Positions 25,596 through 34,890 of a stretch of DNA of 64,000 bases are shown in pieces. The notes under the pieces were generated by a model. That model made no database searches and was not told where the DNA came from. It saw only the letters and a program-made list of their open reading frames with translations. The first letter of the stretch is position 1; the number at the start of each line of letters is the position of its first letter. The position numbers and the translations under genes were made by a program. Origin of the DNA: Grimontia celer. Lineage in GTDB: Bacteria > Pseudomonadota > Gammaproteobacteria > Enterobacterales > Vibrionaceae. Where the stretch lies: assembly GCF_900055185.1 (NCBI RefSeq), contig NZ_FIZX01000002.1, positions 934,586-998,585 of the forward strand, in the 5' to 3' direction.

Positions 25596-27974
25596 TTACA
25601 TCTCGAATGGCAAAGGCGATTTGCCTTTTCGCGCTTGTTTGATGGCGTTGTAAACCTGCTCAGGTGTCGCTGGTGCAGGCAGGTGAGGGATTTCGCCTTC
25701 ATCTGCCACGCTCACGACAGCATCACGAATAGCGCTCCACACCGATATGGCCAACATAAATGGTGGCTCGCCGACCGCTTTCGAATGGAAGACGGTGTCT
25801 TCTGGGTTGGCTCGGTTTTCTACCAATCGAGTGTTGAATATTTCCGGCGTATCAGCGACAGCAGGGATCTTGTAGCTGGCAGGGCCTGAGGTCATCAACT
25901 GGCCTTTGTCATTCCAAACCAGTTCCTCGGTGGTCAGCCAACCCATGCCTTGGATAAAGCCGCCTTCGACCTGACCAATATCAATGGCTGGGTTAAGCGA
26001 TGCGCCTACATCGTGCAGAATGTCAGCGCGCAGGACTTTGTATTCGCCAGTGAGGGTATCGACGATCACTTCTGAACATGAGACGCCGTAAGCGAAGTAA
26101 TAGAAAGGACGACCGCGTGCTTTTTCGTGATCATAGAAGATCTTTGGTGTGCGATAGAAACCGGATGCCGCCAAAGAAATTTGGTTAAACCAACACAGTT
26201 CGGTGAAGTCAGCAAAGGTCATGGTTTGCTTGTCGCCAATGGACACGATGCCGTTGCTGAATGCCACATCTTTAGGTGAAACATCGAAGTGCGAGGACGC
26301 AAAGTTAACCATTCGCTCTTTGATGGTGAGCGCGGCATTCTGCGCAGCTTTGCCATTCAGATCAGTACCGGATGATGCTGCAGTCGGCGATGTGTTCGGT
26401 ACTTTTTCTGTGTTGGTTGCGGTTACCTGAATCGCGCCGATATCCACACTAAAGGTTTCAGCAACAATCTGCGCGACTTTGGTGTTCAAGCCCTGACCCA
26501 TTTCTGTGCCACCATGGTTCAGCGAGATGCTGCCATCGGTATAAACCGTGACTAACGCGCCGGCTTGATTAAGGAATGTGGCGGTAAAAGAGATACCGAA
26601 TTTCACAGGCGTGATAGAAATGCCTTTCTTCAGGATAGGGCTGTTGGCGTTGAATTCCGCAATGGCTTTTCGGCGCTTTTCATACTCGCACGACATTTCC
26701 AAATCGGCGGTCATTTCGTGAATGAAATTGTCCTCGACCTTCTGGTAGTAGTGCGTTTCATCACGACCTTCTGAATAGTAATTTGCCTTACGAACCTCGA
26801 GAGGATCTTTCTTGAGGTGGCAGGCAATGGTGTCCATCACATGTTCAATAGTCATCATGCCCTGTGGGCCACCAAACCCACGGTACGCAGTATTCGACGC
26901 CGTATTGGTTTTCACACAATGCCCGGTTACCGTGGCATTGCCGAGGTAATATGCGTTATCAGAGTGAAACATGGCGCGGTCGACAATTGAGCGAGATAAG
27001 TCCGGTGAGTGTCCGGCGTTACCTGACACCACGATTTCAATCCCTTGAATCACGCCATTGTCGTCAAAACCCACTTTGTATTGATTAAAGAAGGGGTGGC
27101 GTTTACCCGTCATCATCATGTCTTCGCGACGAGGCAAACGGAATTTCACCGGTTGGCCTGTTTGGTTTGCAATCACGGCTGCGATACAGGCTGGAGCGGC
27201 GGCTTGTGTTTCTTTACCACCAAAGCCACCCCCCATACGGCGCATATCGATCAATACCTTGTGCATCGAAACACCCAATACGGACGAAACCAGCTTTTGC
27301 ACTTCGGTCGGGTTTTGAGTGGAGCAGTAAACAATCACGCCACCATCTTCAGTGGGGACAACACTTGAAACCTGGGTTTCCAGATAGAAATGCTCCTGAC
27401 CGCCGACATGAAGCGAGCCTTCCAATACGTGTTCTGCATTGGCGATGGCTGCCGCTGAATCTCCTCGTTTTTGGGTATGACTGTCAGTAACAAACAGCTC
27501 CTGCGCCAAGGCTTCTTCTACATCAAGAGCGGCAGGCAACAATTCGTATTCAACGATGGCGGCCTCTGCACCTTTTCGGGCATTGTCGAGGCTGTCCGCG
27601 GCAACAGCAATCACAGGCTGACCGACATAAACAACCTTGCCGTCAGCGAGCATAGGATCGCCGGGAAGGGTAGGGCCAATATCGAGTTCACCCGGCACAT
27701 CTTCAGCGGTGATCACAGTGCGAACACCGGGCACTTTGTAGCAAGGTGATACATCCAACTTGGTAATATTTGCGTGAGCATGTGGGCTCATCAGCGCGTA
27801 CACATGAAGCTGATTAGGGAATTCACCGCGATCGTCAATGTAGAGCGCTTCGCCTGATACCTGCTTTTCAGCACTTTCATGTTTTACCGATTTTCCGACG
27901 CCAGTGGCTAATCCAGCTTTCGCTTGCGCGGTCATTTCTTCCATGGTCATCGCTGGAGTTGTTTTACGAGACAT
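25596..27974 (-). CDS. xdhB: Xanthine dehydrogenase molybdopterin-binding subunit
   Basis: The 792-residue large subunit hydroxylates xanthine to urate at the Mo centre. Visible motifs: GGQEHFYLE near the substrate channel, GGGFGGKE (cofactor loop), AYRGFGGPQG, GGTEMGQGLNTK, and near the C-terminus GEPPFMLAISVWSAI with the catalytic Glu. The start overlaps the end of xdhA by 11 bases. The length and two-subunit organisation match the bacterial XdhAB type. Confidence 0.96.
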   Translation of the reverse strand: MSRKTTPAMTMEEMTAQAKAGLATGVGKSVKHESAEKQVSGEALYIDDRGEFPNQLHVYALMSPHAHANITKLDVSPCYKVPGVRTVITAEDVPGELDIGPTLPGDPMLADGKVVYVGQPVIAVAADSLDNARKGAEAAIVEYELLPAALDVEEALAQELFVTDSHTQKRGDSAAAIANAEHVLEGSLHVGGQEHFYLETQVSSVVPTEDGGVIVYCSTQNPTEVQKLVSSVLGVSMHKVLIDMRRMGGGFGGKETQAAAPACIAAVIANQTGQPVKFRLPRREDMMMTGKRHPFFNQYKVGFDDNGVIQGIEIVVSGNAGHSPDLSRSIVDRAMFHSDNAYYLGNATVTGHCVKTNTASNTAYRGFGGPQGMMTIEHVMDTIACHLKKDPLEVRKANYYSEGRDETHYYQKVEDNFIHEMTADLEMSCEYEKRRKAIAEFNANSPILKKGISITPVKFGISFTATFLNQAGALVTVYTDGSISLNHGGTEMGQGLNTKVAQIVAETFSVDIGAIQVTATNTEKVPNTSPTAASSGTDLNGKAAQNAALTIKERMVNFASSHFDVSPKDVAFSNGIVSIGDKQTMTFADFTELCWFNQISLAASGFYRTPKIFYDHEKARGRPFYYFAYGVSCSEVIVDTLTGEYKVLRADILHDVGASLNPAIDIGQVEGGFIQGMGWLTTEELVWNDKGQLMTSGPASYKIPAVADTPEIFNTRLVENRANPEDTVFHSKAVGEPPFMLAISVWSAIRDAVVSVADEGEIPHLPAPATPEQVYNAIKQARKGKSPLPFEM

Positions 27975-29418
27975 AATGAATCACCCTCGTTTCAATTTTC
28001 TTTCCATCAGCCGTATAACTGAGCTCTGTGAACAGACGGTAAAGCAGGTTCGCTGCGGTTTCAGCGCGATATTCCTTTGTCGCTCTGAAGTCGGAAATGG
28101 GCGAGAAGTCATTCTCCAATGCCGACATTGCGGCATTAATAGTGGCGGCACTTAGCGGTTTTCCAACAAGTTCCTGTTCACAATGGGTAGCACGCGCTGG
28201 AATGGCCGCCATGCCACCGAAAGCAATACGAGCTTCAGTGACAGTGTCACCTTCAAATGTCAGTCTGAATGCTCCGCAGACTGCTGAGATATCATCATCA
28301 AAACGCTTCGAAATTTTGTAGGCTTTGAATGGCTGATTAGGTTGCGGTTTCGGCACACGAATGGTTTGCACAAACTCAGAGGGTTGTAGCGCCGTCACTT
28401 TGTAATCTTTGAAGAAGTCTTCAAGCAGGATTTCCCGTGCTGTTTCACCGCGGCGAAGAATCACCGTTGATCCCAAGGCAATCAGCAGAGGTGGTCCGTC
28501 ACCAATGGGAGAAGCGTTGGCAATATTGCCACCGATCGTGCCTTGGTTACGGATCTGTAGGGATGCAAAGCGTTGTAACAGTGCGCCGAAATCTGGGTAG
28601 TGTGGCTCTAATGCACGATACACATCAGTGAAAGGCACATTGGCACCGATTTCGATGTGGGTATCGGTCTCGTTAACGGTTTTAATATCGTCAACGCGGC
28701 CAAGATAGATCAGTTTGTCGATATCGCGATGAAACTGAGTCACTTCCAGTGCGAGGTCAGTACCGCCTGCCAGCAGTTTAGCGGTGGGGTGCGCCATCAG
28801 CGTTTTTGCCAGTTCATCGCTGTTAGTCGGTGTGAATGCCGTTTTGCCGTCTGCGTGATATTCCAGTTCAGGCTTACCAATCGCATTCAGCTTTTCAATC
28901 GTTTCACGCTCGTATTCAGCAAACTGGTCGCGAATCGGCGTTTCCTGACTCAGCGACAATGCAGCTTCTACAATAGGGCGATAGCCTGTGCAACGACACA
29001 AGTTACCTGCCAGGGCTTCATAAGTGTCTTCTTTGTCTGCATTGGGATGATTTTTGGAGAGTGCGAACATCGACATGATAAAGCCAGGTGTACAGTAGCC
29101 GCACTGGCTACCGTGAAAATCAACCATGGCCTGTTGAACGGGGTGAAGCGAATCTTTTGTGCGCAAGTCTTCTACTGTGATGAGTTGTTTGCCATGAAGG
29201 GCGGAAACAAAGGTCAAACAAGAGTTAACACTTCGGTATTCCAGCTTGCCATTAACTACTTCACCCAAAACAACGGTACAAGCTCCACAATCACCTGAGC
29301 CACAACCTTCCTTGGTTCCTGTTTTGCGTAAATGTTCACGCAGGTAATTCAACACAGTCAGGTTAGGAGAAATGTCTTTCTCTTCCTGCAAAGTCTGATT
29401 TAAAAGGAAACGGATCAC
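27964..29418 (-). CDS. xdhA: Xanthine dehydrogenase FAD / iron-sulfur subunit
   Basis: 484 residues. The two [2Fe-2S] clusters are bound by Cys39, Cys44, Cys47 and Cys67 (GCGSGDCGACT, SCLTF) and by CGYCTPG with CRCTGYRP. An FAD domain follows (LLAGGTDLALEV, GTIGGNIANASPIGD). Electrons pass from the Mo site in XdhB to NAD+. Translation starts at GTG with GGAGG a few bases upstream; the nearby ATG is out of frame. First gene of the operon; a RutR-like palindrome and a GntR-type palindrome lie 50 and 170 bases upstream. Confidence 0.96.
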   Translation of the reverse strand: MIRFLLNQTLQEEKDISPNLTVLNYLREHLRKTGTKEGCGSGDCGACTVVLGEVVNGKLEYRSVNSCLTFVSALHGKQLITVEDLRTKDSLHPVQQAMVDFHGSQCGYCTPGFIMSMFALSKNHPNADKEDTYEALAGNLCRCTGYRPIVEAALSLSQETPIRDQFAEYERETIEKLNAIGKPELEYHADGKTAFTPTNSDELAKTLMAHPTAKLLAGGTDLALEVTQFHRDIDKLIYLGRVDDIKTVNETDTHIEIGANVPFTDVYRALEPHYPDFGALLQRFASLQIRNQGTIGGNIANASPIGDGPPLLIALGSTVILRRGETAREILLEDFFKDYKVTALQPSEFVQTIRVPKPQPNQPFKAYKISKRFDDDISAVCGAFRLTFEGDTVTEARIAFGGMAAIPARATHCEQELVGKPLSAATINAAMSALENDFSPISDFRATKEYRAETAANLLYRLFTELSYTADGKKIETRVIHYVS

Positions 29419-29467
29419 ACGGCCTCCATGACGTTTTCGTATCCATTGATTACAAGCTAGTCATTTC

Positions 29468-29481
29468 TGACCGTTCGGTCA
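29468..29481. promoter_or_regulatory. Palindromic operator resembling RutR/TetR sites, upstream of xdhA
   Basis: TGACCG-TT-CGGTCA is a 14-base palindrome 50 bases before the xdhA start. The enterobacterial RutR consensus is TTGACCANNTGGTCAA, so this differs by one symmetric base. A RutR-like TetR gene is encoded at 36.7 kb. Confidence 0.5.
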
Positions 29482-29586
29482 ACTTTCTGTTAACAAGTGA
29501 TTACTTTGAAATTAACAATAAAATATTTAATAAAAACAGAGAGTAATGAATATTTCCAAGGAGCGACTACAAAAATAGCAAGCATG

Positions 29587-29600
29587 GATTGTATACAATC
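29587..29600. promoter_or_regulatory. GntR-type operator, xdh promoter region
   Basis: GATTGTA-TACAATC is a perfect 14-bp palindrome containing TTGTATACAA. The same core occurs upstream of gcl and puuE and, with one mismatch, malate synthase. It lies between xdhA and the gene for the FadR-type regulator. Confidence 0.65.
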
Positions 29601-29660
29601 TGTGAGTTTGATCGTTCCTGATTCTCGGTTTTGATAACTGAGATGACGATGACAGAAAGA

Positions 29661-29698
29661 AAAAACGGCCTGAATGTTTCAACATTCAGGCCGTTTTT
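29661..29698 (-). terminator. Terminator of the GntR-family regulator gene
   Basis: A perfect 18-bp stem (29661-29678 with 29681-29698) has only TC in the loop. On the minus strand it ends in a run of T residues 20 bases after the regulator stop. Confidence 0.9.
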
Positions 29699-29717
29699 AA
29701 GCTGATTGAGTGAGGTA

Positions 29718-30452
29718 TTAGGCTTTTTTCTTCAAGACATTCGAAAACACAGCATGAAGATCCTGTGTGCCAGAGTCATCGTGCAGGTTCAGTTTAGAAT
29801 TGATATGGTCAAGATGCGTCTTCATTAGCGCAATAGCCGCTTGCTTATCTCCCGCCTCAATCACATCTAATAGCTGAGTGTGCTCGTCACAAGAGCAGTG
29901 CGTCTTCTTCGATGACTCATAGAGAGCAATGATCAGTGAACATTGGGACACTAAGCTACGTTGGAAGCTCATCAAAGGCAGATTATTTGCCATTGCAGCA
30001 AGTTCGATATGAAATTCGCCGGAAAGGCGGATGCTGCGTCCCGTATCGTTTTTCGCAATGGCTTCATTTTCCTCTGCAACCATGGCGCGGCATTTGGCGA
30101 TCTGTTCCGGTGTCGCGTTCTCTGCTGCCAGTTCGACAATGGCCAGCTCCATTACTTCACGCGCTTTGAGGATTTGCATCGCTTCCTCAACGGTTGGTGA
30201 CGCCACAATAGAGCCGCGGTTTGGACGTGTACTGACAACCTGCTCTACAGAGAGTCGCAGTAAGGCTCGGCGAATGATGGTACGGCTGACGCCGAAGATT
30301 TCGCCCAATGCTTCTTCGCTGAGTTTGGTACCAGGTGGCAGGCGTTGTTCTAGGATCGCATCAAAGATATGACCGTATACGATGTCATCCTGCGTCATTT
30401 TAGGGTTTGTCTGTTTGGTTTTTTTATTCGTTGCTTTAAGAAGCCCTGTCAT
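29718..30452 (-). CDS. GntR-family (FadR/FCD subfamily) regulator of purine catabolism (proposed)
   Basis: 244 residues from the ATG with AAAGGAA eight bases upstream; the frame is open to 30593 but without domain character. The N-terminal winged helix reads IFDAILEQRLPPGTKLSEEA and VSRTIIRRALLRLSVEQVV, with the GntR wing RPNRGSIVA. A helical FCD domain follows (REVMELAIVELAAENA, then GEFHIELA and HTQLLDVIEAGDKQAAI, holding the His residues of the metal/ligand site). It lies between the xdh and malate synthase operons, and palindromes of the GntR type precede the purine operons here. Its ligand may be a ureide or glyoxylate; that is inference. Confidence 0.9.
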   Translation of the reverse strand: MTGLLKATNKKTKQTNPKMTQDDIVYGHIFDAILEQRLPPGTKLSEEALGEIFGVSRTIIRRALLRLSVEQVVSTRPNRGSIVASPTVEEAMQILKAREVMELAIVELAAENATPEQIAKCRAMVAEENEAIAKNDTGRSIRLSGEFHIELAAMANNLPLMSFQRSLVSQCSLIIALYESSKKTHCSCDEHTQLLDVIEAGDKQAAIALMKTHLDHINSKLNLHDDSGTQDLHAVFSNVLKKKA

Positions 30453-30550
30453 ACAGTCGTTCCTTTCCCAACTCGTCGTCTCTAACGAGCGGCTGTCAAA
30501 TAACGTTCTGAAAATGAACGTAAAAAAATCAAAGAGTTTATGTACTTTGT

Positions 30551-30582
30551 TTTGTATAAGGATAGCTAACTCGATTGTACAA
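30551..30582. promoter_or_regulatory. Possible autoregulatory GntR sites
   Basis: A half-site TTTGTATAAG at 30551-30560 and the shorter palindrome TTGTACAA at 30575-30582 lie about 100-130 bases upstream of the regulator start. They resemble, but do not match, the TTGTATACAA core. Confidence 0.3.
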
Positions 30583-30666
30583 CATTGGTGCAATTATTGT
30601 ATTGGTACTGTTATCGGTTTGCGGGGCGGGTACTGTTCCAAGGTAGAGAATTGAGGATAGAGATTT

Positions 30667-30690
30667 AACGGCCGGAGAATCCCGGCCGTT
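30667..30690 (-). terminator. Hairpin after the malate synthase-glcG operon
   Basis: AACGGCCGG pairs with CCGGCCGTT, about 12 bases past the stop codon. The following sequence has only a weak T tract, so termination may be partial. Confidence 0.6.
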
Positions 30691-30701
30691 TGAAGGTGGG
30701 G

Positions 30702-31142
30702 TCAGCTTGCCAGAAAGGCATCAGTTTTTAGATTGGAAGCGACAATGCCGGCAATCGCGACGGCTTCATCCGTATCAGAGATATCGCCGGAAACGCCGAC
30801 GGCACCGAGTAATTCAGATGCCGCATCTCGGATAAGAACTCCACCGGGAACGGGAACAAGGTTTCCCTGAGCAAGCGTGGCGACTGACGAGATAAAGCAA
30901 GGGCGGGTTTGAGCATCATCCGCAATCTTCCTGGAGGAGCAACCCAGAGCTAATGCCCCCCAGGCTTTGGCAATCGCTATTTCTGGTCGCATCATACTGG
31001 AACCATCTTGCCTCTGCAGCGAAATGAGTGCGCCACCTTTGTCCAAAATGGCCACCGTTAGCGGTTGGGTTTTCCGTTCTTGCGCCGCATGGAACACCTT
31101 AGTGGTGATTTCCAGTGCTTTTATCATCGTCAGATTTTCCAT
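30702..31142 (-). CDS. GlcG/HbpS-family protein
   Basis: 146 residues from the ATG with AAGGAG seven bases upstream. The DUF336/GlcG fold is evident: QPLTVAILDKGGALISLQRQDGSS, EIAIAKAWGALALG, PVPGGVLIRDAASELLGAVGVSGD. GlcG-type proteins accompany glycolate and glyoxylate genes, and relatives (HbpS) bind heme; the exact role is not known. It follows malate synthase by 28 bases and is presumably co-transcribed, which fits a glyoxylate-linked role. Confidence 0.85.
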   Translation of the reverse strand: MENLTMIKALEITTKVFHAAQERKTQPLTVAILDKGGALISLQRQDGSSMMRPEIAIAKAWGALALGCSSRKIADDAQTRPCFISSVATLAQGNLVPVPGGVLIRDAASELLGAVGVSGDISDTDEAVAIAGIVASNLKTDAFLAS

Positions 31143-31170
31143 TTGAGCTCTCCTTATGAGGCAATACAAA

Positions 31171-32796
31171 TCATTCGAGCTGGGCGTAGCAAGGAATGGT
31201 GAGGAAATCCGCAAAGTGAGAATCGGTTGAGAGGGAGAAAAACAACTCCGATGCTTCATCAAATTTCCTGAATTCGTCATCGCCTGCTGACGCTTTCATG
31301 TCTTTCACTTCCTGATCAAGCCACGCTCTAAATAGCTCAGTGGTAAATGGACGATTATCGTCCAGAGACACCTGATGCTTGAGCCATTGCCAAATGTTGG
31401 CGCGGGAAATTTCAGCTGTAGCGGCATCTTCCATCAACCCGTAAATAGGTACGCAACCAATACCGCGCAGCCAGGCTTCCATATAAAGCACGGCGATTTG
31501 GATATTCTTTCTTACACCGTGCTCATCTTTTGGTCCTTGGCTTGGTCGAAGAAGGAGTTCGCTGTTAAAGCTTCCATCAGGAATAAAGTGGCGTTGGTTT
31601 ATCGCGCCATTCAGGTATTCATCAAATATTTCGCGGGCTAGTGATACCAAGTGGGGATGTGCGACCCAGGTTCCATCATGACCATTCGTCGCTTCACGGC
31701 GTTTATCTTCAATCACTTTCTGTGTTACGCGAGCCATCTCGTCAGGGTCTTTGGATGGAATGAAGGCAGACATACCGCCAATCGCTAATGCCCCGCGGCG
31801 ATGGCAGGTCTGAATAAGACGTTTGCTGTACGCCTCTAAGAAAGGCTGATCCATGCCGATGGCATGACGATCAGGCAAGATGCGATCGGTGTGGTTCTTC
31901 AGCGTTTTGATATAGCTGAAAATATAGTCCCACCGGCCACAGTTCATACCCACGATGTGCTTACGCATTGCGTGGAGGATTTCTTCCATCTGGAATACAG
32001 CTGGAAGGGTTTCAATGAGCACAGTAGCGCGAATCGTGCCTGTTTCGACAGAAAAGTACTCTTCGGTGAAATCAAACACGGATTCCCACCATGCAGCTTC
32101 TTCCATGGACTCAAGCTTTGGCAAGTAGAAGTAAACGCCTTGACCATTCGCTTTGCGGGATTGGTAATTGTGGAAAAAGTACAACCCGAAATCCATTAGG
32201 CTGGCTGGCATGGGTTTACCGTCGAAAAGAATATGAGATTCCTGAAGGTGCAAACCTCTTGGACGATGGATCAATGTCGCCGGGTTATCGGCTAACTGAT
32301 AATGCTTGCCATTTTTCGGGTCGCTATAAGAGATGCTGCCCGCATTGGCATCACGCATGTTGACTTGGCCATTGACCATGTTTTCCCAGGTCGGTGAAGT
32401 GGCATCCTCAAAGCAACACATAAATACATTCGCGCCAGAGTTGAGCGCATTGATCACCATTTTCCGGTCAATGGGGCCTGTTATCTCAACGCGCCTGTCG
32501 AGCAATATCTCCGGAATATCAGCCACTTTCCAATCTCGATCGTCTCGGATGGCTGTAGTATCGCTCCTGAAATCAGGTAGGGCACCGCTATCAAATTTCT
32601 CCTGTTGACGCTTTCGATCAATCAGTAGCGAAGCCAATGGTCCCGTGAACTGTTGGCAAAGTGCAGATATAAAGTTCAATGCGTCCTTACTCAGAATGCT
32701 TTTAGCGTCTTCACTGAACAAAGGCCCAGTGACCTTTACGCTGGAGCAAGCTGCTGAGCTGGAACGATTTTCTGAAGTACTTTCTAGTTCATACAT
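31171..32796 (-). CDS. aceB: Malate synthase (AceB/A type)
   Basis: Condenses glyoxylate with acetyl-CoA to malate. At 541 residues it is the length of the A isoform, with FEDATSPTWENMVNGQVN, HRPRGLHLQE, YFYLPKLES, GRWDYIFSYIKT, the conserved AIGGMSAFIPS and the late ASELFFSLSTDSHFADFLT. The start is MYELES, eight bases after AAGGA; the open frame to 32826 runs through the operator and is not used. No isocitrate lyase gene adjoins it. With the purine genes around it and a GntR-type palindrome upstream, it probably takes glyoxylate from ureidoglycolate, though it could also serve the glyoxylate shunt. Confidence 0.93.
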   Translation of the reverse strand: MYELESTSENRSSSAACSSVKVTGPLFSEDAKSILSKDALNFISALCQQFTGPLASLLIDRKRQQEKFDSGALPDFRSDTTAIRDDRDWKVADIPEILLDRRVEITGPIDRKMVINALNSGANVFMCCFEDATSPTWENMVNGQVNMRDANAGSISYSDPKNGKHYQLADNPATLIHRPRGLHLQESHILFDGKPMPASLMDFGLYFFHNYQSRKANGQGVYFYLPKLESMEEAAWWESVFDFTEEYFSVETGTIRATVLIETLPAVFQMEEILHAMRKHIVGMNCGRWDYIFSYIKTLKNHTDRILPDRHAIGMDQPFLEAYSKRLIQTCHRRGALAIGGMSAFIPSKDPDEMARVTQKVIEDKRREATNGHDGTWVAHPHLVSLAREIFDEYLNGAINQRHFIPDGSFNSELLLRPSQGPKDEHGVRKNIQIAVLYMEAWLRGIGCVPIYGLMEDAATAEISRANIWQWLKHQVSLDDNRPFTTELFRAWLDQEVKDMKASAGDDEFRKFDEASELFFSLSTDSHFADFLTIPCYAQLE

Positions 32797-32815
32797 CGGC
32801 AGGGTCCTTAAGGTT

Positions 32816-32827
32816 AATGTATACAAT
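32816..32827. promoter_or_regulatory. GntR-type operator, malate synthase promoter
   Basis: AATGTATACAAT contains the perfect 8-base core TGTATACA and has one mismatched pair in 12. It lies about 20 bases upstream of the malate synthase start. Confidence 0.55.
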
Positions 32828-33067
32828 AAAAGTCTAATAATGTTTCTTTATTGGTGTTTTTATGGAGAACAATAAAAGCACAATGTTAATGCATTGTGAA
32901 TAGGGTGGTGCCAAAATTCTATTTACTCAGTATCTTGTCTGACCTCTTTCTAATGCACTGCCAGCCATGATTTTGCCGCCTTTGTGCTTCGTTCAATTGT
33001 TTTAGAACTGTAAAAAATTCCTTGCGATTAAAAAATAATCGATCTAAGAATACAATTAATACTCAAA

Positions 33068-33077
33068 TTGTATACAA
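33068..33077. promoter_or_regulatory. GntR-type operator, gcl promoter
   Basis: TTGTATACAA is a perfect palindrome just upstream of the gcl ribosome site. ATACAATT about 18 bases to the left may be an additional half-site. A candidate promoter (TTGCGA, 17 bases, TAAGAA at 33022-33050) would place the site just after the transcription start. Confidence 0.65.
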
Positions 33078-33089
33078 AAGGAGTTTTGT

Positions 33090-34865
33090 ATGGGAAAGAT
33101 GAGAGCGATTGATGCAGCGATTGAAGTGCTGAAGAAAGAAGGTGTGGTGAAAGCCTTTGGTGTACCCGGCGCGGCGATAAACCCTTTTTACTCCGCGTTA
33201 AAGAAAGCGGGAGGTATCGACCACATTCTAGCCCGCCATGTAGAGGGTGCGTCTCATATGGCTGAGGGCTACACCCGGGCAAACCCTAGGAACATCGGTG
33301 TTTGTATTGGAACGTCAGGTCCCGCAGGTACCGATATGATTACCGGTCTTTATTCGGCACAGGCTGATTCCATCCCCATTCTTTGCATTACCGGGCAGGC
33401 GCCGCGCGCGAGATTGCACAAAGAAGACTTCCAGGCGGTAGATATTGAATCTATTGCCCGTCCTGTGACCAAGTGGTGTTCAACGGTTTTAGAACCCGCG
33501 CAGGTGCCACGCGCAATTCAACACGCTTTTCAGGTGATGCGATCGGGTCGCCCTGGCCCTGTACTGATTGACTTACCTTTAGACGTTCAACTGGCTGAAA
33601 TCGAATTTGATATCGACAGTTATGAACCTCTTGAGCCTTACAAGCCTTCGATTTCGCGCCATCAAGCAGAAAAAGCGATGGGGATGCTAAATGCAGCTGA
33701 GCGACCACTGATCGTTTCTGGCGGCGGCGTGATCAATGCGAATGCTTCTGAACTTTTACAGGAGTTTGCCGAAATCGTAGGTGTACCGGTTATTCCAACT
33801 TTGATGGGCTGGGGTACTATTGCAGATGACCACGAGTTGATGGCGGGTATGGTTGGGCTTCAAACATCCCACCGATATGGTAATGCATCTTTGTTGGCGT
33901 CTGATGTGGTGTTTGGTATCGGTAACCGTTGGGCCAACCGTCACACAGGTTCAGTAGAGGTTTACACCGAAGGTCGTAAGTTCGTTCACATCGACATTGA
34001 GCCAACCCAAATCGGACGCGTGTTCTGTCCGGATTTGGGCATAGTGTCTGATGCCTACCAAGCGCTTACTGTGCTGATCGAAGTAGCAAAAGAATGGAAA
34101 GCACAAGGCAAACTGAACGATCACTCTTCATGGGTTAGCGATTGTCAGCAGCGCAAAGCTACCATGCTGCGCAAAACGCACTATACGGAACAGCCAGTCA
34201 AACCGATGCGTGTCTATGAAGAGATGAACCGCGCGTTTGACCGTGAAACCTGTTACGTCAGTACCATTGGTTTGTCTCAAATTGCTGCTGCGCAATTCCT
34301 GCATGTATATAAACCGCGCCACTGGATTAATTGCGGTCAAGCCGGACCTTTAGGCTGGACGGTACCCGCAGCGTTAGGTGTTCGCGCTGCGGATCCTGAG
34401 CGCCAAATCGTGGCTATTTCAGGTGACTACGACTTCCAGTTCATGATTGAAGAACTCGCTGTTGGTGCCCAGTTCAACCTCCCTTACATCCATGTGTTGG
34501 TGAACAACTCTTATCTGGGGCTTATCCGTCAGGCGCAGCGTCAATTCGATATCGATTACTGCGTGCAGTTGGCTTTTGAAAACCAGAATGCACCTGAACT
34601 TGCCGATTATGGTGTCGATCATGTGACCGTGGTGGAAGGGTTGGGTTGTAAGGCGCTGCGTGTTACCGACCCAGAACAAATTGCGTCGGCGTTTCAAGAG
34701 GCAAAGGCCTTGATGGCTAAGCATCGTGTGCCAGTTGTTGTAGAAATCATTTTAGAGAAGGTCACCAACATCTCCATGGGTGTAGAGATTGACTCTGTGA
34801 ATGAATTTGAATCTTTAGCTGAGACCATTGCTGATGCGCCAACGGCACTCGCTGCGGAACGTTAA
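33090..34865 (+). CDS. gcl: Glyoxylate carboligase
   Basis: A ThDP enzyme that joins two glyoxylates into tartronate semialdehyde with release of CO2. The 591-residue protein has the gcl opening [14 protein letters not shown], and [13 protein letters not shown]. There the residue aligned with the usual ThDP-activating Glu is Val, a hallmark of Gcl. The C-terminal ThDP motif begins [13 protein letters not shown] and ends in [18 protein letters not shown] precedes the ATG. First gene of gcl-hyi-glxR; a GntR-type palindrome lies between its promoter and start. Confidence 0.97.
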   Translation: MGKMRAIDAAIEVLKKEGVVKAFGVPGAAINPFYSALKKAGGIDHILARHVEGASHMAEGYTRANPRNIGVCIGTSGPAGTDMITGLYSAQADSIPILCITGQAPRARLHKEDFQAVDIESIARPVTKWCSTVLEPAQVPRAIQHAFQVMRSGRPGPVLIDLPLDVQLAEIEFDIDSYEPLEPYKPSISRHQAEKAMGMLNAAERPLIVSGGGVINANASELLQEFAEIVGVPVIPTLMGWGTIADDHELMAGMVGLQTSHRYGNASLLASDVVFGIGNRWANRHTGSVEVYTEGRKFVHIDIEPTQIGRVFCPDLGIVSDAYQALTVLIEVAKEWKAQGKLNDHSSWVSDCQQRKATMLRKTHYTEQPVKPMRVYEEMNRAFDRETCYVSTIGLSQIAAAQFLHVYKPRHWINCGQAGPLGWTVPAALGVRAADPERQIVAISGDYDFQFMIEELAVGAQFNLPYIHVLVNNSYLGLIRQAQRQFDIDYCVQLAFENQNAPELADYGVDHVTVVEGLGCKALRVTDPEQIASAFQEAKALMAKHRVPVVVEIILEKVTNISMGVEIDSVNEFESLAETIADAPTALAAER

Positions 34866-34890
34866 ACAAAACGAAAATAAGGATATTGAA

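Noticed and set aside
32797-32826. Ten-codon N-terminal extension of malate synthase
   Set aside because: It runs through the operator and lacks a ribosome site, whereas the ATG at 32796 has AAGGA at good spacing.
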